A stretch of DNA of 64,000 nt from Candidatus Rokuibacteriota bacterium (GCA_003221515.1 QHSI01000109.1:1-64000); one strand, 5' to 3'; shown: positions 1 to 10,598, counted from the first letter of the stretch. Made by a program: numbers and translations. The notes: generated by a model from the letters alone, not told the origin.

Positions 1-499
1 AGTGCTGGACGAGCGCGCGGCCGACGGTCTGGGCGATCTCCACGACCTCCTCTTCCAGGAGCGCCGTCGCGCAGAGCGAGGCGCTCCAGGGCACATCGTG
101 GGCCAGGCGGCGGAAGAACTCGATGATCGCGGCCATCTCGGGGACGGCGACGATCGCGTCATAGGCCTCGCGCGGGTAGCCGAGATCGTCGCCGATCCGC
201 CGGAACATCTCGTCGTGGTCGGGCGTCCCCCCCACCCGGCCCTCGAAGTAGCCGAGGTCCTCGACCAGCAGATGGCGCGCGCAGTCCTTGCGTACTTCGA
301 GGTCGTCGCACCGCGCGTGAATGCCGCTGAAGATCCGCGGGAACCACGCGACCAGGAGATAGTGCTGGGCGACGTGCCCCCAGACCTGCTCGCGGCTCAG
401 CGCGCCGTCGGCGAATCGTTTGAAGTAGTCGGAGCGCCGGAACGGGCTCCGGGCGAGCAGCTCGGCGGTCAGCGCCTCGAACCATTCCTCGGGTGTCAT
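1..499 (-). CDS. TenA/PqqC-like (haem-oxygenase-fold) protein, partial, runs off window start
   Basis: Minus-strand frame from ATG at 499 reads MTPEEWFEALTAELLARSPFRRSDYFKRFADGALSREQVWGHVAQHYLLVAWFPRIF...; open to the window edge. The ORF track lists only antisense/alternate ORFs here because no stop lies in the window. Confidence 0.72.
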   Translation of the reverse strand, partial: MTPEEWFEALTAELLARSPFRRSDYFKRFADGALSREQVWGHVAQHYLLVAWFPRIFSGIHARCDDLEVRKDCARHLLVEDLGYFEGRVGGTPDHDEMFRRIGDDLGYPREAYDAIVAVPEMAAIIEFFRRLAHDVPWSASLCATALLEEEVVEIAQTVGRALVQH

Positions 500-537
500 A
501 TCGCGGGATTATAGCGGAGCGCCACGAGCCCCGGCGC

Positions 538-1998
538 TCAGGCGATGTTCGGGGGCGGGCGGCGATGACCGGTTCCGCGCTCGAACGCGCGGGCCAGGCG
601 GATCAGCGTGGGCTCGCTCCACGCGCGGCCGAGATACGTCAGGCCCACGGGGGCTCCGGCGGCGGTGTAGCCCGCCGGCACGATCACGCTGGGGTAGCCC
701 GCCTTGGCGCCGATGGCGGCGCCCGACCACCCGGGAAAGATGAGGGCGTCGAGCCCGGCGCGCTCCATCACGGGATCGACGCCGTCGGTCTTCGCGAGCC
801 GGACATCTTCGGCGCGACTGTAACGGTAGGCCGCGGACCGCACGCCGCTCGCCGCCTGCGCCGCGAGCAGGTGGACCTGCCCGTAGCGCAGCATCTCGCG
901 GGGATGCGCCTCGTTGTAGCGGATCACGTCACGCAAGGACCGAATCGGTGATGTCCCGTCGAGATCAGCCAGGTAGCGGTTCAGATCCCGCTTGAACTCG
1001 TAAAGCAACACGTTGGAGCGAAACTCCGCCGCCTCACGGGCCGTGAGGATGTCGACGGGATCGACGAGAACGGCGCCGAGGCCGCGCAACGCCTGCAGTG
1101 CCGCGTGGATCACCGAAGCATCGGCGGCGCCTAGCGCGTCGAAGAACGGCGTCCTCGGCACGCCCAGTCTGGCGCCCTCGAGCCCCGGCGGATCGAGGGC
1201 CGCCGCGTGGGCGCGGCGACCATGGGCGCGGCTCGCGCGGGTCGCCCGGTCCCGCGGATCGACACCGGTCATCGCGCCCAGGAGCACCGCCGCGTCGGCC
1301 ACCGTGCGCCCGAACGAGCCCGCCGTGTCCTGGCTCGCGGCGATCGGGATGATCCCAGAGCGCGAGATCAACCCGAGGGTCGGCTTGATACCGACGATCG
1401 AGTTCTGATTGGCCGGGCTCAGGATCGAGCCCGAGGTCTCGGTGCCGACCGCGACCGTGCACAGGTTGGCCGTGACGGCCACGGCTGAGCCGCTGCTGGA
1501 GCCGCCGGGACTCAGCACCGGATCGTACGGGTTCATGACCTGACCGCCGCGCGAGCTGTAGCCGGCGGGCATGCCCGTCGTCATGAAGTTGGCCCACTCC
1601 GTCATGTTGGTCTTGCCGAGGATGACGGCGCCGGCCTCACGCAGACGCGTCACGAGGAACGCATCGCGGGCGGCGACGCAGTCGCGAAGGGCGAGCGAGC
1701 CCGCGCTGGTGTGCAGGTGATCGGCGGTGGCGATGTTGTCCTTGAGGAAGAGGGGAACGCCGTGCAGCGGCCCGCGGACCCGGCCCGAGGCGCGCTCCCG
1801 GTCGAGCGCGTCGGCGATCTCACCCGCCTGGGGGTTCACCTCGAGCACGGCGTTGAACCGCGGGCCGCTGCGGTCGTACGTCGCGACGCGCTGCAGAAAC
1901 GATTCGGTCAGACGAACGGAAGTCAGGCGCCCGTCCTGCATGGCCGCCTGGAGCTCCGCGATCGTCGCGCCGCACGGATCGTCAGGCGTCGCTGCCAC
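538..1998 (-). CDS. Amidase (amidase signature family)
   Basis: [11 protein letters not shown] and [11 protein letters not shown] motifs, 486 aa. Confidence 0.95.
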   Translation of the reverse strand: MAATPDDPCGATIAELQAAMQDGRLTSVRLTESFLQRVATYDRSGPRFNAVLEVNPQAGEIADALDRERASGRVRGPLHGVPLFLKDNIATADHLHTSAGSLALRDCVAARDAFLVTRLREAGAVILGKTNMTEWANFMTTGMPAGYSSRGGQVMNPYDPVLSPGGSSSGSAVAVTANLCTVAVGTETSGSILSPANQNSIVGIKPTLGLISRSGIIPIAASQDTAGSFGRTVADAAVLLGAMTGVDPRDRATRASRAHGRRAHAAALDPPGLEGARLGVPRTPFFDALGAADASVIHAALQALRGLGAVLVDPVDILTAREAAEFRSNVLLYEFKRDLNRYLADLDGTSPIRSLRDVIRYNEAHPREMLRYGQVHLLAAQAASGVRSAAYRYSRAEDVRLAKTDGVDPVMERAGLDALIFPGWSGAAIGAKAGYPSVIVPAGYTAAGAPVGLTYLGRAWSEPTLIRLARAFERGTGHRRPPPNIA

Positions 1999-2025
1999 GC
2001 GAGCGATTCTAGCGCACGGCGCGGC

Positions 2026-2307
2026 TCAGCACTTCGGCGCTTCGCGAAGCTTCGCCTCGATCTGATCACCGGGCTTCATGTCGTGTAGCGTCTCCGGGTT
2101 CGCCTGAAACTCGTGCGTGCTGCCGTTCTTCTCACGGATCGTCACCTTGCCCGAGTCCTGGTCCACGTTCACGACCTGACCTTCGACCCGCTCCGGCGCC
2201 TGCGCGCGGCCCTTGCAGTCCGCGGCCTTCGACTGCCCGAAGGCCAGCCCGGCCGAGAGGGCGATGGTCGTCGCGAGCACTCCGGAGAGCATGAGTGAGC
2301 GATTCAT
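2026..2307 (-). CDS. Small secreted protein with signal peptide
   Basis: MNRSLMLSGVLATTIALSAGLAFGQ signal peptide; GGAGGGACTCCG upstream as RBS. Confidence 0.65.
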   Translation of the reverse strand: MNRSLMLSGVLATTIALSAGLAFGQSKAADCKGRAQAPERVEGQVVNVDQDSGKVTIREKNGSTHEFQANPETLHDMKPGDQIEAKLREAPKC

Positions 2308-2320
2308 CGGAGTCCCTCCT

Positions 2321-2551
2321 TTACTTGTTGTGCTTGGTGATGTCGTAGACCGCACCGGCCGCCACGCCGACACCCAGGCCGATCAGCGCACCCTTCCCTG
2401 CCCCGTAACCGGTCCCGGCGCCGATGGCGGCACCGCTACCCGCACCGACCGCCGCGCCCGTCGCGGTGCCGCAGCCGGCCGCCGCCAGGCCCAGCAACGA
2501 GAGACCCAGCACACCCGAGATCAGCTGTCGCGGAATCTGTCGCGGAATCAT
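2321..2551 (-). CDS. Glycine-zipper lipoprotein
   Basis: Lipobox LAAAGC then GAAVGAGSGAAIGAGTGYGAGKGALIG glycine zipper; RBS AAGGAGG before ATG. Confidence 0.7.
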   Translation of the reverse strand: MIPRQIPRQLISGVLGLSLLGLAAAGCGTATGAAVGAGSGAAIGAGTGYGAGKGALIGLGVGVAAGAVYDITKHNK

Positions 2552-2760
2552 TCGTGACCTCCTTAGATGGTCCGTCGGGACTTCTCTGTCGTTCAGATCT
2601 TCGTTGTCGTCGCGTCGATCGAGCGTGATGCACTCGACGCGTATGATTCGAGTGTAGACCCCTCTCGCACCTCTCGCATCTCCAAGCACGACCGAGTATC
2701 ATCGAGCGCATGACGACGGAGATCAGGTGTTGTACGGAGAGGGCGCCGCGGAGGAAATCC

Positions 2761-3180
2761 ATGACGAGGCTGGCGGGAAACACCCGGCGCATTGCGGCTC
2801 GCTCCACGACCACGAGTCTCGCGCTGGCGCTGGTGCTGGTGGGCATCGTCCCGTCGTCAGCGCAGATGCTGTACGCGCCCGAAAGCCTCCAGCGCGATTT
2901 CCGAGTCGAGTGGCAGCCCACGCAGAATCGACGAGGGGCGGGGATCGAGGGCTACGTCTACAACACGTCCAACCGGACGGCCCAGCGTGTCAGCCTCCGG
3001 ATCGAGCGCGTCGACGGCTCCGGGAGCGTCGTCGGGTCGTCGACGGTGTGGATTCCCGGCGAGCTCCCGATGACGGATCGCGTGTACTTCAGCGCGTCCG
3101 TCCCCACCGCGGCCAGATACCGCGTCCAGGTTCTCTCGTTCGACTGGTCGTGTCAGGGCGGTGGCGGCGGCGGGATGTAG
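2761..3180 (+). CDS. Secreted hypothetical protein, paralogous to 14946-15368
   Basis: Signal peptide; FRVEWQ...G.V.N...RV.L......G.VV......R.YF...VP.AARYRVQV pattern. Confidence 0.65.
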   Translation: MTRLAGNTRRIAARSTTTSLALALVLVGIVPSSAQMLYAPESLQRDFRVEWQPTQNRRGAGIEGYVYNTSNRTAQRVSLRIERVDGSGSVVGSSTVWIPGELPMTDRVYFSASVPTAARYRVQVLSFDWSCQGGGGGGM

Positions 3181-3223
3181 CCGAGCGCCGCCCGATCAGG
3201 TCCAACGCGACCACCTCCAGCCG

Positions 3224-3814
3224 ATGACCTACCCGCCCGGCCTGCCGCTGATCTTCGTGCTCCTGATCCTGCTCGGGCTGCTGATCTTCCTGGTCGAGAT
3301 GCGCATCTTGACCTACGCCTACCGCAAGGTCGGCGTCCATCCGCGCTACGCGTTTGCGGTCATGGTGCTCTCCCTGCTCGGCAGTTACGTGAACATCCCG
3401 CTCTACGCGGCGCCGGGGCGCACGGTCGTCGCGCTCAACGTGGGCGGCGCGCTGATCCCGATTCTGGTCTCGCTCTATCTGGTGGCGCACACGGGAATGT
3501 TGGGGCCGATGCTGATCGGCACGGCGGTGGTCGCGGCGATCGTGCACCAGATCGCGTACGTCGTGCCCGGCCTCGGGATCGCGGTGCCGATGCTGGTGCC
3601 GCCGATCGTCGCGGCCGGCGTCGCCCTGGTTCTCGCCTTTCGGCGCGCGCCGCCCGTGGCCTACGTGTCGGGATCGATGGGCACGCTGATCGGCGCCGAC
3701 CTTCTCAACCTCCGGCAGTTCTGGCGGCTCGGCGCGCCCATGGTCTCGATCGGCGGGGCCGGCACGTTCGACGGCGTGTTCCTGACGGGGATCTTGGCGG
3801 GCCTGCTCGCCTGA
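3224..3814 (+). CDS. DUF1614-like membrane protein
   Basis: Multiple TM segments; GSYVNIPLY and IGADLLNL motifs. Confidence 0.8.
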   Translation: MTYPPGLPLIFVLLILLGLLIFLVEMRILTYAYRKVGVHPRYAFAVMVLSLLGSYVNIPLYAAPGRTVVALNVGGALIPILVSLYLVAHTGMLGPMLIGTAVVAAIVHQIAYVVPGLGIAVPMLVPPIVAAGVALVLAFRRAPPVAYVSGSMGTLIGADLLNLRQFWRLGAPMVSIGGAGTFDGVFLTGILAGLLA

Positions 3815-3851
3815 GCGTGGTCGGAGCGTCCCGACCGCCGCGCGGTCGTGC

Positions 3852-4331
3852 TCAGTCAGCGGTCTCGACGGCGATCGGCGTCTCCAGAAGCGTCGGGCGA
3901 TCAGGTGGCGTTCGCCGCGTCTGGACGAGGATGAGCGCCGCGACGGCGCCGAGCGAGTCGATGACGAAGTCGCGCGCGCTTCCCGAACGCATGGGGAGCG
4001 TCGACTGATGGGCCTCGTCGGCGAACGCGCACAGGAGACACACGCTCAGCGCGACCCAGGCCGCCACGCGCGGCGTGCGCCGAGCGCTGAGGACCAGCGC
4101 CTTGAACCACAGCACCGCGAGGATCCCGTACTCGGTGACGTGCGCCACCTTCCGCGTGCCGAGGTGCATCACGTTGAGTTGCCTGATCGACGCGTGGGGC
4201 GCCAGGAGCTTCAAGACGGGCAGGATGAACATCGCGGTCTTCTGCGCCGCGAAGTACGACGTGCCCATGAGCATGACGATCGCGAGCCAGAGCGCGGCGA
4301 CCGTGAAGCGAGTTCGACTCACCTTCACCAT
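3852..4331 (-). CDS. VanZ-like family membrane protein
   Basis: HLGTRKVAHVTEYGILAVLW ... FADEAHQSTLPMRSGSARDFVIDSLGA. Confidence 0.8.
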   Translation of the reverse strand: MVKVSRTRFTVAALWLAIVMLMGTSYFAAQKTAMFILPVLKLLAPHASIRQLNVMHLGTRKVAHVTEYGILAVLWFKALVLSARRTPRVAAWVALSVCLLCAFADEAHQSTLPMRSGSARDFVIDSLGAVAALILVQTRRTPPDRPTLLETPIAVETAD

Positions 4332-4387
4332 CGTACTCTCGACGGGGCGGGGCTGCACGCGCCGTCGAGCCCGAAGCGGCGCCGCCG

Positions 4388-5608
4388 TCAGTTTCCGGGT
4401 GGCGTCGCCGTCAGCTTGTCGGCCGCCGCGGCCGCCGCCGCTTTCCGGAAATCGTTCTCCGTGAACCCGTAGAGCTGGGCGCCGCCCATGAAGATCTGCC
4501 CCGCGATCTCTCGCGGGACGTTCTTCAGGAGATTCGTGGACACGTACGGGAAGTTGGAGTCGAAGTGCGGGTAGTCCGTCGAGATGCACATCCGATCAGC
4601 GCCGATGAGGCCGGCCGTCGCCTCGATCTCCGGCTCGCTACCTTCGACCGCGGCCCAGCAGTTGCGGCGGAAGTACTCCCGCGGCATCAGGCTGAGATAG
4701 GGCGCGTGGGAGTCACGGTACTGGGGATAGTCCCACTCGATCCGCGACAGGAGCCCGGGCACCCACGAGTTCTGGGCCTCGAGGAAGCCCACGCGGAGCT
4801 TCGGATGGAACTCGAACACGCCCCCGATGATCATGGCGATCAGGGCCTGCTGCATCTCGATCCAGTGGCTGGCCACGTGGCGGTAGAACCGGTTCTCGCC
4901 GTAGAGCACGTTCATGTGCGAGTACCAGGCGCCGGTGCCCTCGTGGAACCCCCACGTCACGTTCAGCTCCTCGTGGAGGGAGTAGAGCGGATCCCAGTAG
5001 TTCGAGTGCCAGAAGTGCCCGTTCACGAGGTTCGGACGGATGAAGGAACCGACGGCGCCCATCTCGCGCACGCAGCGCACCAGCTCACGGCAGGCCAGGT
5101 GCACGTCGTGCACCGGCAGCATCGCCACGAACTTCAGGCGCTCGGGGCTGTACTGGCAGAACTCGTGGATCCAGTTGTTGTAGGCCTGGCAGAGCGCCAG
5201 CGAGAGCAGCGGATCCAGGTGATCACGCGCGATGAGGCTCAGACCGGTGGTGGGGTAGAGCACCGCGATGTCGACCCCTTCCATTTGCATCCCGATCACC
5301 TGAGCCTCGGCGTTGTACTTGCGCTCGATCGCGAAGTCGAGCCGGCCGGTGTCGGCGAGCCGCGAGCCGGAGAGCGGCTGCGAGCTGTGGGTGCCGCCGG
5401 GGCGGCTCCGTTTCCGGTATTGCTGCAGCTCGGCGTCCTGCGTCGTCGGGAGGCCGTCGATCACGATCGTGCCGCGCCGCGACGTGCCGTCGGCCCCGAT
5501 CGTCGTCGTCACGCGGTCCTTGAACCGTGGATCCAGATACCGCTCGAACAGATCCACCGGCTCCATGATGTGCATGTCGCAGTCCACGAACCGAAGCCCG
5601 TCCTTCAT
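4388..5608 (-). CDS. Amidohydrolase family protein
   Basis: FVDCDMHIMEP...; STDYPHFDSNFPY C-terminal motif. Confidence 0.92.
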   Translation of the reverse strand: MKDGLRFVDCDMHIMEPVDLFERYLDPRFKDRVTTTIGADGTSRRGTIVIDGLPTTQDAELQQYRKRSRPGGTHSSQPLSGSRLADTGRLDFAIERKYNAEAQVIGMQMEGVDIAVLYPTTGLSLIARDHLDPLLSLALCQAYNNWIHEFCQYSPERLKFVAMLPVHDVHLACRELVRCVREMGAVGSFIRPNLVNGHFWHSNYWDPLYSLHEELNVTWGFHEGTGAWYSHMNVLYGENRFYRHVASHWIEMQQALIAMIIGGVFEFHPKLRVGFLEAQNSWVPGLLSRIEWDYPQYRDSHAPYLSLMPREYFRRNCWAAVEGSEPEIEATAGLIGADRMCISTDYPHFDSNFPYVSTNLLKNVPREIAGQIFMGGAQLYGFTENDFRKAAAAAAADKLTATPPGN

Positions 5609-5761
5609 GCCATCCTCCCCGTGTGACGACCTCGTCTCCGCCCGCGCCGCCTGCCGACGCTCGCCTCACCGCCCTATGCTCGCGTCACCAACCAACGCAC
5701 GAGTCGCGTCCAGACTCGCGGGCACTATGATGCCACGACTAGAGGGAGTCAAGTTCACCAC

Positions 5762-5935
5762 GGTGATCCGGGGAGGAGGTGACACGACGTGGGCGGGGTC
5801 AGACTGGACCCGTTCCCTCCAAGGGGAATCCGAAAGTGGCGCGCCCAGATGGAGCCCAGCCGAAGCGGGGCAGCGCGCGCGTGCCGCGTGGTCCAGCGAC
5901 CCCGTCCACGTCGGGTCACCTCCTCCCCGGCCACC
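5762..5935. repeat. Long imperfect inverted repeat, MITE-like
   Basis: Arm 5762-5800 (ggtgatccggggaggaggtgacacgacgtgggcggggtc) matches the reverse complement of 5898-5935 at about 35/38 positions. Confidence 0.65.
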
Positions 5936-6000
5936 AGCGTGAAGATTGACGCGCGAGAACAGGGTTGATATAGCAGCGGAGTCCGGAAAGGAGGACTCGT

Positions 6001-6774
6001 ATGTGCGTTGACAACGATTCGCGGCCGCCGATTCGCCCGATCGCGGGAGGCTCGGCCGGCTCCCAGGACTTCAAGCTCGCGTCGGCCGACGGCACGCGCT
6101 TCATGGCCCACGCGGCCCGGGCGAGCGCGCCGACGGGCGCCGGGATGGTCGTCATCCCTGACGTGCGCGGGCTGCACCCCTATTACAAGGAGCTCGCGGA
6201 CCGCTTCGCGGAGATCGGCGTGGACTCGGTGGCCATCGACTTCTTCGCGCGGACGGCGCCCTCCGAAGACCGGAGCGACAGCTTCGACTTCATGGCGCAG
6301 GTGCCACTGACGAAGCCCGATAGTCTCCAGGCCGACATCGCGGCCGCGGTCACGTATCTGCGCAGCCCGGCCGGGGGCCAGGTCCGCTCGGTCTTCTCGG
6401 TCGGCTTCTGCTTCGGTGGGGCGCTGTCGTATCTGCAGGCGGCCAGCGGGCTGCGCTACGCCGGCGTGATCGGATTCTACGGCTGGCCGCTCGGGCTCAC
6501 GCGCTGGCCGGATCGGCCCAAGCCCATCGACGCCGTCACGCGCTACACGTGCCCCGTGCTGTCGCTTTTTGGCGGTGCGGATCCGGGGATTCCGCAGAGC
6601 GTCGTCGATCAATTCAACGCCGCGTGCACCAAGGCGGGCGTCAAGCACGACGCCACGGTCTACCCGGGCGCGCCGCACAGCTTCTTCGACCGCAAGCAGT
6701 CGGAATTCGCCGACGCGTCGGCCGACGCCTGGAAGCGCGTCCAGGGATTCGTGCGACAGAACACCGGGAAGTAG
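6001..6774 (+). CDS. Dienelactone hydrolase family protein
   Basis: VVIPDVRGLHPYYKELADRFAE, GFCFGG nucleophile, PGAPHSFFDR. Confidence 0.92.
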   Translation: MCVDNDSRPPIRPIAGGSAGSQDFKLASADGTRFMAHAARASAPTGAGMVVIPDVRGLHPYYKELADRFAEIGVDSVAIDFFARTAPSEDRSDSFDFMAQVPLTKPDSLQADIAAAVTYLRSPAGGQVRSVFSVGFCFGGALSYLQAASGLRYAGVIGFYGWPLGLTRWPDRPKPIDAVTRYTCPVLSLFGGADPGIPQSVVDQFNAACTKAGVKHDATVYPGAPHSFFDRKQSEFADASADAWKRVQGFVRQNTGK

Positions 6775-6783
6775 CGAGGAAGC

Positions 6784-6851
6784 GGCGCGCCCGGATGGAG
6801 CCCAGCCGCCCCGGGCCAGCGCACGGGTGCCGCGTGGTCCTCGATGACCCC
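6784..6851. repeat. Diverged partial copy of the core of the 5762-5935 repeat
   Basis: cggcgcgcccggatggagcccagccg...gccagcgcacgggtgccgcgtggtcc matches ggcgcgcccagatggagcccagccg...ggcagcgcgcgcgtgccgcgtggtcc at 5838-5893. Confidence 0.6.
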
Positions 6852-6977
6852 ACCCGTCAGTCCACCCGGCGCCCGTTCGCCGCAGAGCGTTTGTTGCCTG
6901 GACCCGAGGGAAGCAGGTACTCTTCGGGGGAGCCGCACGGCCCAGAGCCGCGGCGACCGAGAGGAGCGCCTCCCACC

Positions 6978-7775
6978 GTGAGCACGCCCGCCGACGGCTG
7001 GACCACCGAAACGATTCCTATCGCGGGCCTCGCGACGCCCGTGGCCCGCGCCGGTCAGGGCCCGCCGCTGCTGATTCTGCACCACGACATCGGATCGCTA
7101 CGTCCCCTGCCCTTCTACGACGCGTTGGCCCGCCGGTTCACGGTGCTCGTGCCCTCGCACCCCGGGTACGACGGCGCCGAGCGTGGAGACTGGATCCGCA
7201 ACGTGCGGGACGTCGCGGCCATCTACCAGTGGATGCTCGGCGAGCTCGCCGCCACTCGCGCCGTCGGGCCGATCTCCGTGGTCGGCCTGGGCTTCGGCGG
7301 GTGGATCGCCGCCGAGATGGCCGCGCTGGCGCCGCGCACGTTCCACCGGCTGGTGCTGGTCGGGGCCATGGGCCTCAAGCCCGAGCGTGGAGAGATCGCC
7401 GACCAGGCGCTGGTCTCGTACATCGACTACGTGCGACTCGGATTCGCCGACCAGCGAACGTTCGATCGCGTGTTCGGCGCCGAGCCCCCGACCAGGCTCC
7501 TGGAGCAGTGGGACCTCAATCGCGAGATGACCTTCCGCATCGCGTGGAAGCCCTACATGTACAACCCCACGCTGCCGCATCTGCTGGGCGGTGTCGCCGC
7601 GCCGAGCCTGGTCGTGTGGGGCCGCGACGATCGCATCGTCCCGCTGGAATGCGGCGAGCGCTTCGCCAAGATCCTGCCCAGGGCGCGCCTCGAGATCGTC
7701 GAGGGTGCCGGGCACTTCGTCGAGATGGAAAAGCCGGACGAGCTGGCGCGACTCGTCGCTGACTTCGCGAGCTAA
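6978..7775 (+). CDS. Alpha/beta hydrolase
   Basis: GTG start; GLGFGG elbow, WGRDDRIVPLECGERFAKILP, GAGHFVEMEKPDEL. Confidence 0.9.
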   Translation: MSTPADGWTTETIPIAGLATPVARAGQGPPLLILHHDIGSLRPLPFYDALARRFTVLVPSHPGYDGAERGDWIRNVRDVAAIYQWMLGELAATRAVGPISVVGLGFGGWIAAEMAALAPRTFHRLVLVGAMGLKPERGEIADQALVSYIDYVRLGFADQRTFDRVFGAEPPTRLLEQWDLNREMTFRIAWKPYMYNPTLPHLLGGVAAPSLVVWGRDDRIVPLECGERFAKILPRARLEIVEGAGHFVEMEKPDELARLVADFAS

Positions 7776-7785
7776 GGAGAGACCG

Positions 7786-9024
7786 ATGCACCTCATGTAC
7801 TTCACCGAGCAGCCGATGTCGGCCTATCCAGCGGACAAAGGGCGCGAGTTCGGCGCCACCGCGTTGATGTTCTCGAACAAGCACTTCGATCCGGTCGCCG
7901 GCAGCCGCCTCTACAACGAGTATCTCGAGCACTATCGGCTCGCCGAGGATGTCGGCTTCGACGGGATCATGCTGAACGAGCACCACAACGCACCGTTCTG
8001 CATGCAGGCCAAGTGCAACGTCTTCGCGTCGATCCTGGCGGCCACGACGAAGCGCGTGAAGATCGTTTTGCTCGGCAACCCGCTACCGCTCGCCGAGAAT
8101 CCGGTCCGGCTCGCCGAGGAGCTGGCGATGATCGACATGGTCTCGCGCGGCCGCCTCGTCTCGGGCTTCGTGCGCGGCGGCGGCCAGGAGCAGCTCGCCA
8201 CCGGCGTGAACCCGGCCTTCAACCGCGAGCGCTTCGAGGAAGCGCACGACCTCATCGTGAAGGCGTGGACCCAGCCGGGGCCGTTCCGCTGGGAAGGCAC
8301 GCACTACCAGCATCGCGTGGTGAACCCGTGGGCGGTGCCGCTCCAGAAGCCGCACCCCCGCGTCTGGATCCCGGGTGTCCTCAGCAAGGAGACGATCGTC
8401 TGGGCCGCGCGCAAGCGCTATCCGTACATCGCGCTCAGCACCGAGATCGAGGCGACCAAGAAGATCTGGGAGCAATACGACCGCGTGGCGGCCGAGACCG
8501 GCTACGCCGGCGGCCCCGAGTACCGCGGCTATCTCCAGCGCTGTCACGTCGCCGAGACCGAAGAAAAGGCGATGCAGAACGCGCAGCAGTTCATGTGGAT
8601 GCAGGGCGAGTTCACCGGTCTGGCGCATCCGGTCTGGTCCACCCCTTCGGGCTACTTCTCGCCGTCCTACCGGTCGGCGTTCGTCGAGTACGCGGTCGGG
8701 CGTCGCTCCAACCCGCGCGGCGCCGCGTTCGAGGAGCAGATCAAGAACCAGCAGATCGTCGCCGGGACGCCGAAGACGGTCATCCCGAAGCTCCGGCGCC
8801 TGCTCGAGGAGACGCGGCCGTCGATCATGGGGTTCTGGGCGGCCGACGGGTTCGTCTCCAGTGAAGACACGAAGAAGTGCATCCGGCTCCTCGGCGAGGA
8901 GGTGCTTCCCGCGCTCCGGGAGTTCGCCAAGGAGCTCGACCTGTGGAGTCCGTTCGAAGCCAACTCGCCCGTGAGCATGCAATTCCAGGCGCCCGCCCAG
9001 CCGGCCGGCGCGACGACCATTTGA
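7786..9024 (+). CDS. LLM-class (luciferase-like) flavin-dependent oxidoreductase
   Basis: RLAEDVGFDGIMLNEHHNAPF, NPVRLAEELAMIDMVSRGRL; RBS ggaga. Confidence 0.92.
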   Translation: MHLMYFTEQPMSAYPADKGREFGATALMFSNKHFDPVAGSRLYNEYLEHYRLAEDVGFDGIMLNEHHNAPFCMQAKCNVFASILAATTKRVKIVLLGNPLPLAENPVRLAEELAMIDMVSRGRLVSGFVRGGGQEQLATGVNPAFNRERFEEAHDLIVKAWTQPGPFRWEGTHYQHRVVNPWAVPLQKPHPRVWIPGVLSKETIVWAARKRYPYIALSTEIEATKKIWEQYDRVAAETGYAGGPEYRGYLQRCHVAETEEKAMQNAQQFMWMQGEFTGLAHPVWSTPSGYFSPSYRSAFVEYAVGRRSNPRGAAFEEQIKNQQIVAGTPKTVIPKLRRLLEETRPSIMGFWAADGFVSSEDTKKCIRLLGEEVLPALREFAKELDLWSPFEANSPVSMQFQAPAQPAGATTI

Positions 9025-9038
9025 GGAGAGATATCGAG

Positions 9039-10571
9039 ATGCCGGTCCGCTCCCTCGTGCTGGCCCTTGCTCTCGGCGCCGTCCTCTTCACCCCGAGCTC
9101 GCCGGCTCTCGCGACGACCGACCCCGGAACCCTGCACATCGGCGTCCACGTGACGCTCGTCTCGCGCTGGCTCGATCCCGGTGATACCGAGGCGCTCATC
9201 ACCCCGTTCATGCTGCTCTACTTCCTGCACGACGCGCTCGTGAAGCCGATGCCGAGCTCGATCAACACGCCGAGCCTGGCGGAGTCGTGGTCGACATCGA
9301 AAGATGGCCTCACGTACGACTTCGTCCTCCGCAAGAACGCCAAGTTCCACAACGGCGATCCGGTGACGGCCGACGACGTGAAGTTCACCTTCGAGCGTTA
9401 CAAGGGCGCGTCGGCCAAGCTGCTCAAGGACAGGGTGAAGGAGGTTCAGGTCGTCGCCCCGAACCGCGTGCGCTTCGTGCTCAAGGAGCCGTGGCCGGAC
9501 TTCATCGCGTTCTACGGCACCTCGGCGACCGGCGCCTCGTGGATCGTGCCCAAGAAGTACGTCGAGAAGGTCGGCGAGGAGGGCTTCAAGAAAGCCCCGG
9601 TAGGCGCCGGACCCTTCAAGTTCGTGTCCTTCAACCCCGGGATCGAGCTCGTGCTCGAGGCGTTCCCCGAGTACTGGCGAAAGGCGCCGCAGGTCAAGCG
9701 AGTCGTCATGCGTAGCATCCCCGACGAGAGCACGCGCGCGGCGGCCGTGAAGACCGGCGAGGTCGATCTCGCCTATCTCTTCGTCGGCGCGGTCGCCGAG
9801 GATCTGCGTCGCGCGCCCGGCGTCAAGCTCGTCGCCCCCCTGCTCTACGGCATCTACTGGCTGGACTTCCTCGACCAGTGGGATCCGAAGTCGCCCTGGC
9901 ACGACCGGCGCGTGCGCCAGGCCGCAAGCCTGGCCATCGACCGGTCGGCGATCAATCAGGCGGAGATGCTGGGGTACGGGAAGCCCACGGGAGGCTTCGT
10001 GCCGCCCGAGTTCGACTTCGCACTGCGCATCGAGCCGCCGGCCCTCGACCCCAAGCGCGCCAAGCAGCTACTGACCGAGGCCGGCTATCCGAACGGCTTC
10101 GATGCCGGCGACCTGACGCCGCTGCCGCCCTACACGTCGCTGGGCGAGACGGTCGGCGGCTATCTGCAAGGCATCGGGATCCGCAGCAGGGTCCGGGTCA
10201 TGGAGCGCGCGACGTACATGACCTCGTGGCACGAGAAGAAGCTGAAGGGGCTTCTCATCGGCGCGACGGGCGCCGCCGGGAACGCGGCGGCCCGCCTCGA
10301 GCCGTTCGTGACCAAGAACGGCATCTACGCGTACGGCTCGCTGCCCGAGATCGACGATCTGTTCCAGCGCCAGGCGAAGGAGCTCGACCGCAAGCAGCGC
10401 GAGGTTCTCTTGCACCAGATCCAGAAGCTGGTCGCCGACCAGGTCATCGCCGCGCCGATCTTCCAGCAGGGCTTCATCTGGGGCGTCGGCGCGCGCGTCG
10501 ACGTGTCCGGCGCCGGCCTCATCCAGGGCTATCCGTACGCGGCCCCCACCGAGGACCTGAAGCTCAAGTAG
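9039..10571 (+). CDS. ABC transporter substrate-binding protein (SBP_bac_5 type)
   Basis: Signal peptide; LAESWSTSKDGLTYDFVLRKNAKFHNGDPVTADDVKFTFERY. Confidence 0.93.
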   Translation: MPVRSLVLALALGAVLFTPSSPALATTDPGTLHIGVHVTLVSRWLDPGDTEALITPFMLLYFLHDALVKPMPSSINTPSLAESWSTSKDGLTYDFVLRKNAKFHNGDPVTADDVKFTFERYKGASAKLLKDRVKEVQVVAPNRVRFVLKEPWPDFIAFYGTSATGASWIVPKKYVEKVGEEGFKKAPVGAGPFKFVSFNPGIELVLEAFPEYWRKAPQVKRVVMRSIPDESTRAAAVKTGEVDLAYLFVGAVAEDLRRAPGVKLVAPLLYGIYWLDFLDQWDPKSPWHDRRVRQAASLAIDRSAINQAEMLGYGKPTGGFVPPEFDFALRIEPPALDPKRAKQLLTEAGYPNGFDAGDLTPLPPYTSLGETVGGYLQGIGIRSRVRVMERATYMTSWHEKKLKGLLIGATGAAGNAAARLEPFVTKNGIYAYGSLPEIDDLFQRQAKELDRKQREVLLHQIQKLVADQVIAAPIFQQGFIWGVGARVDVSGAGLIQGYPYAAPTEDLKLK

Positions 10572-10598
10572 TTTCTAAAGCTCGAGTAATCTCTGAGG

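Noticed and set aside
1-499. Possible PQQ biosynthesis operon from the PqqC-like protein
   Set aside because: No pqqA/B/D/E genes adjoin it; the PqqD-like and MBL genes are ~21 kb away in a mobile-looking island, so a classical pqq locus is not supported.
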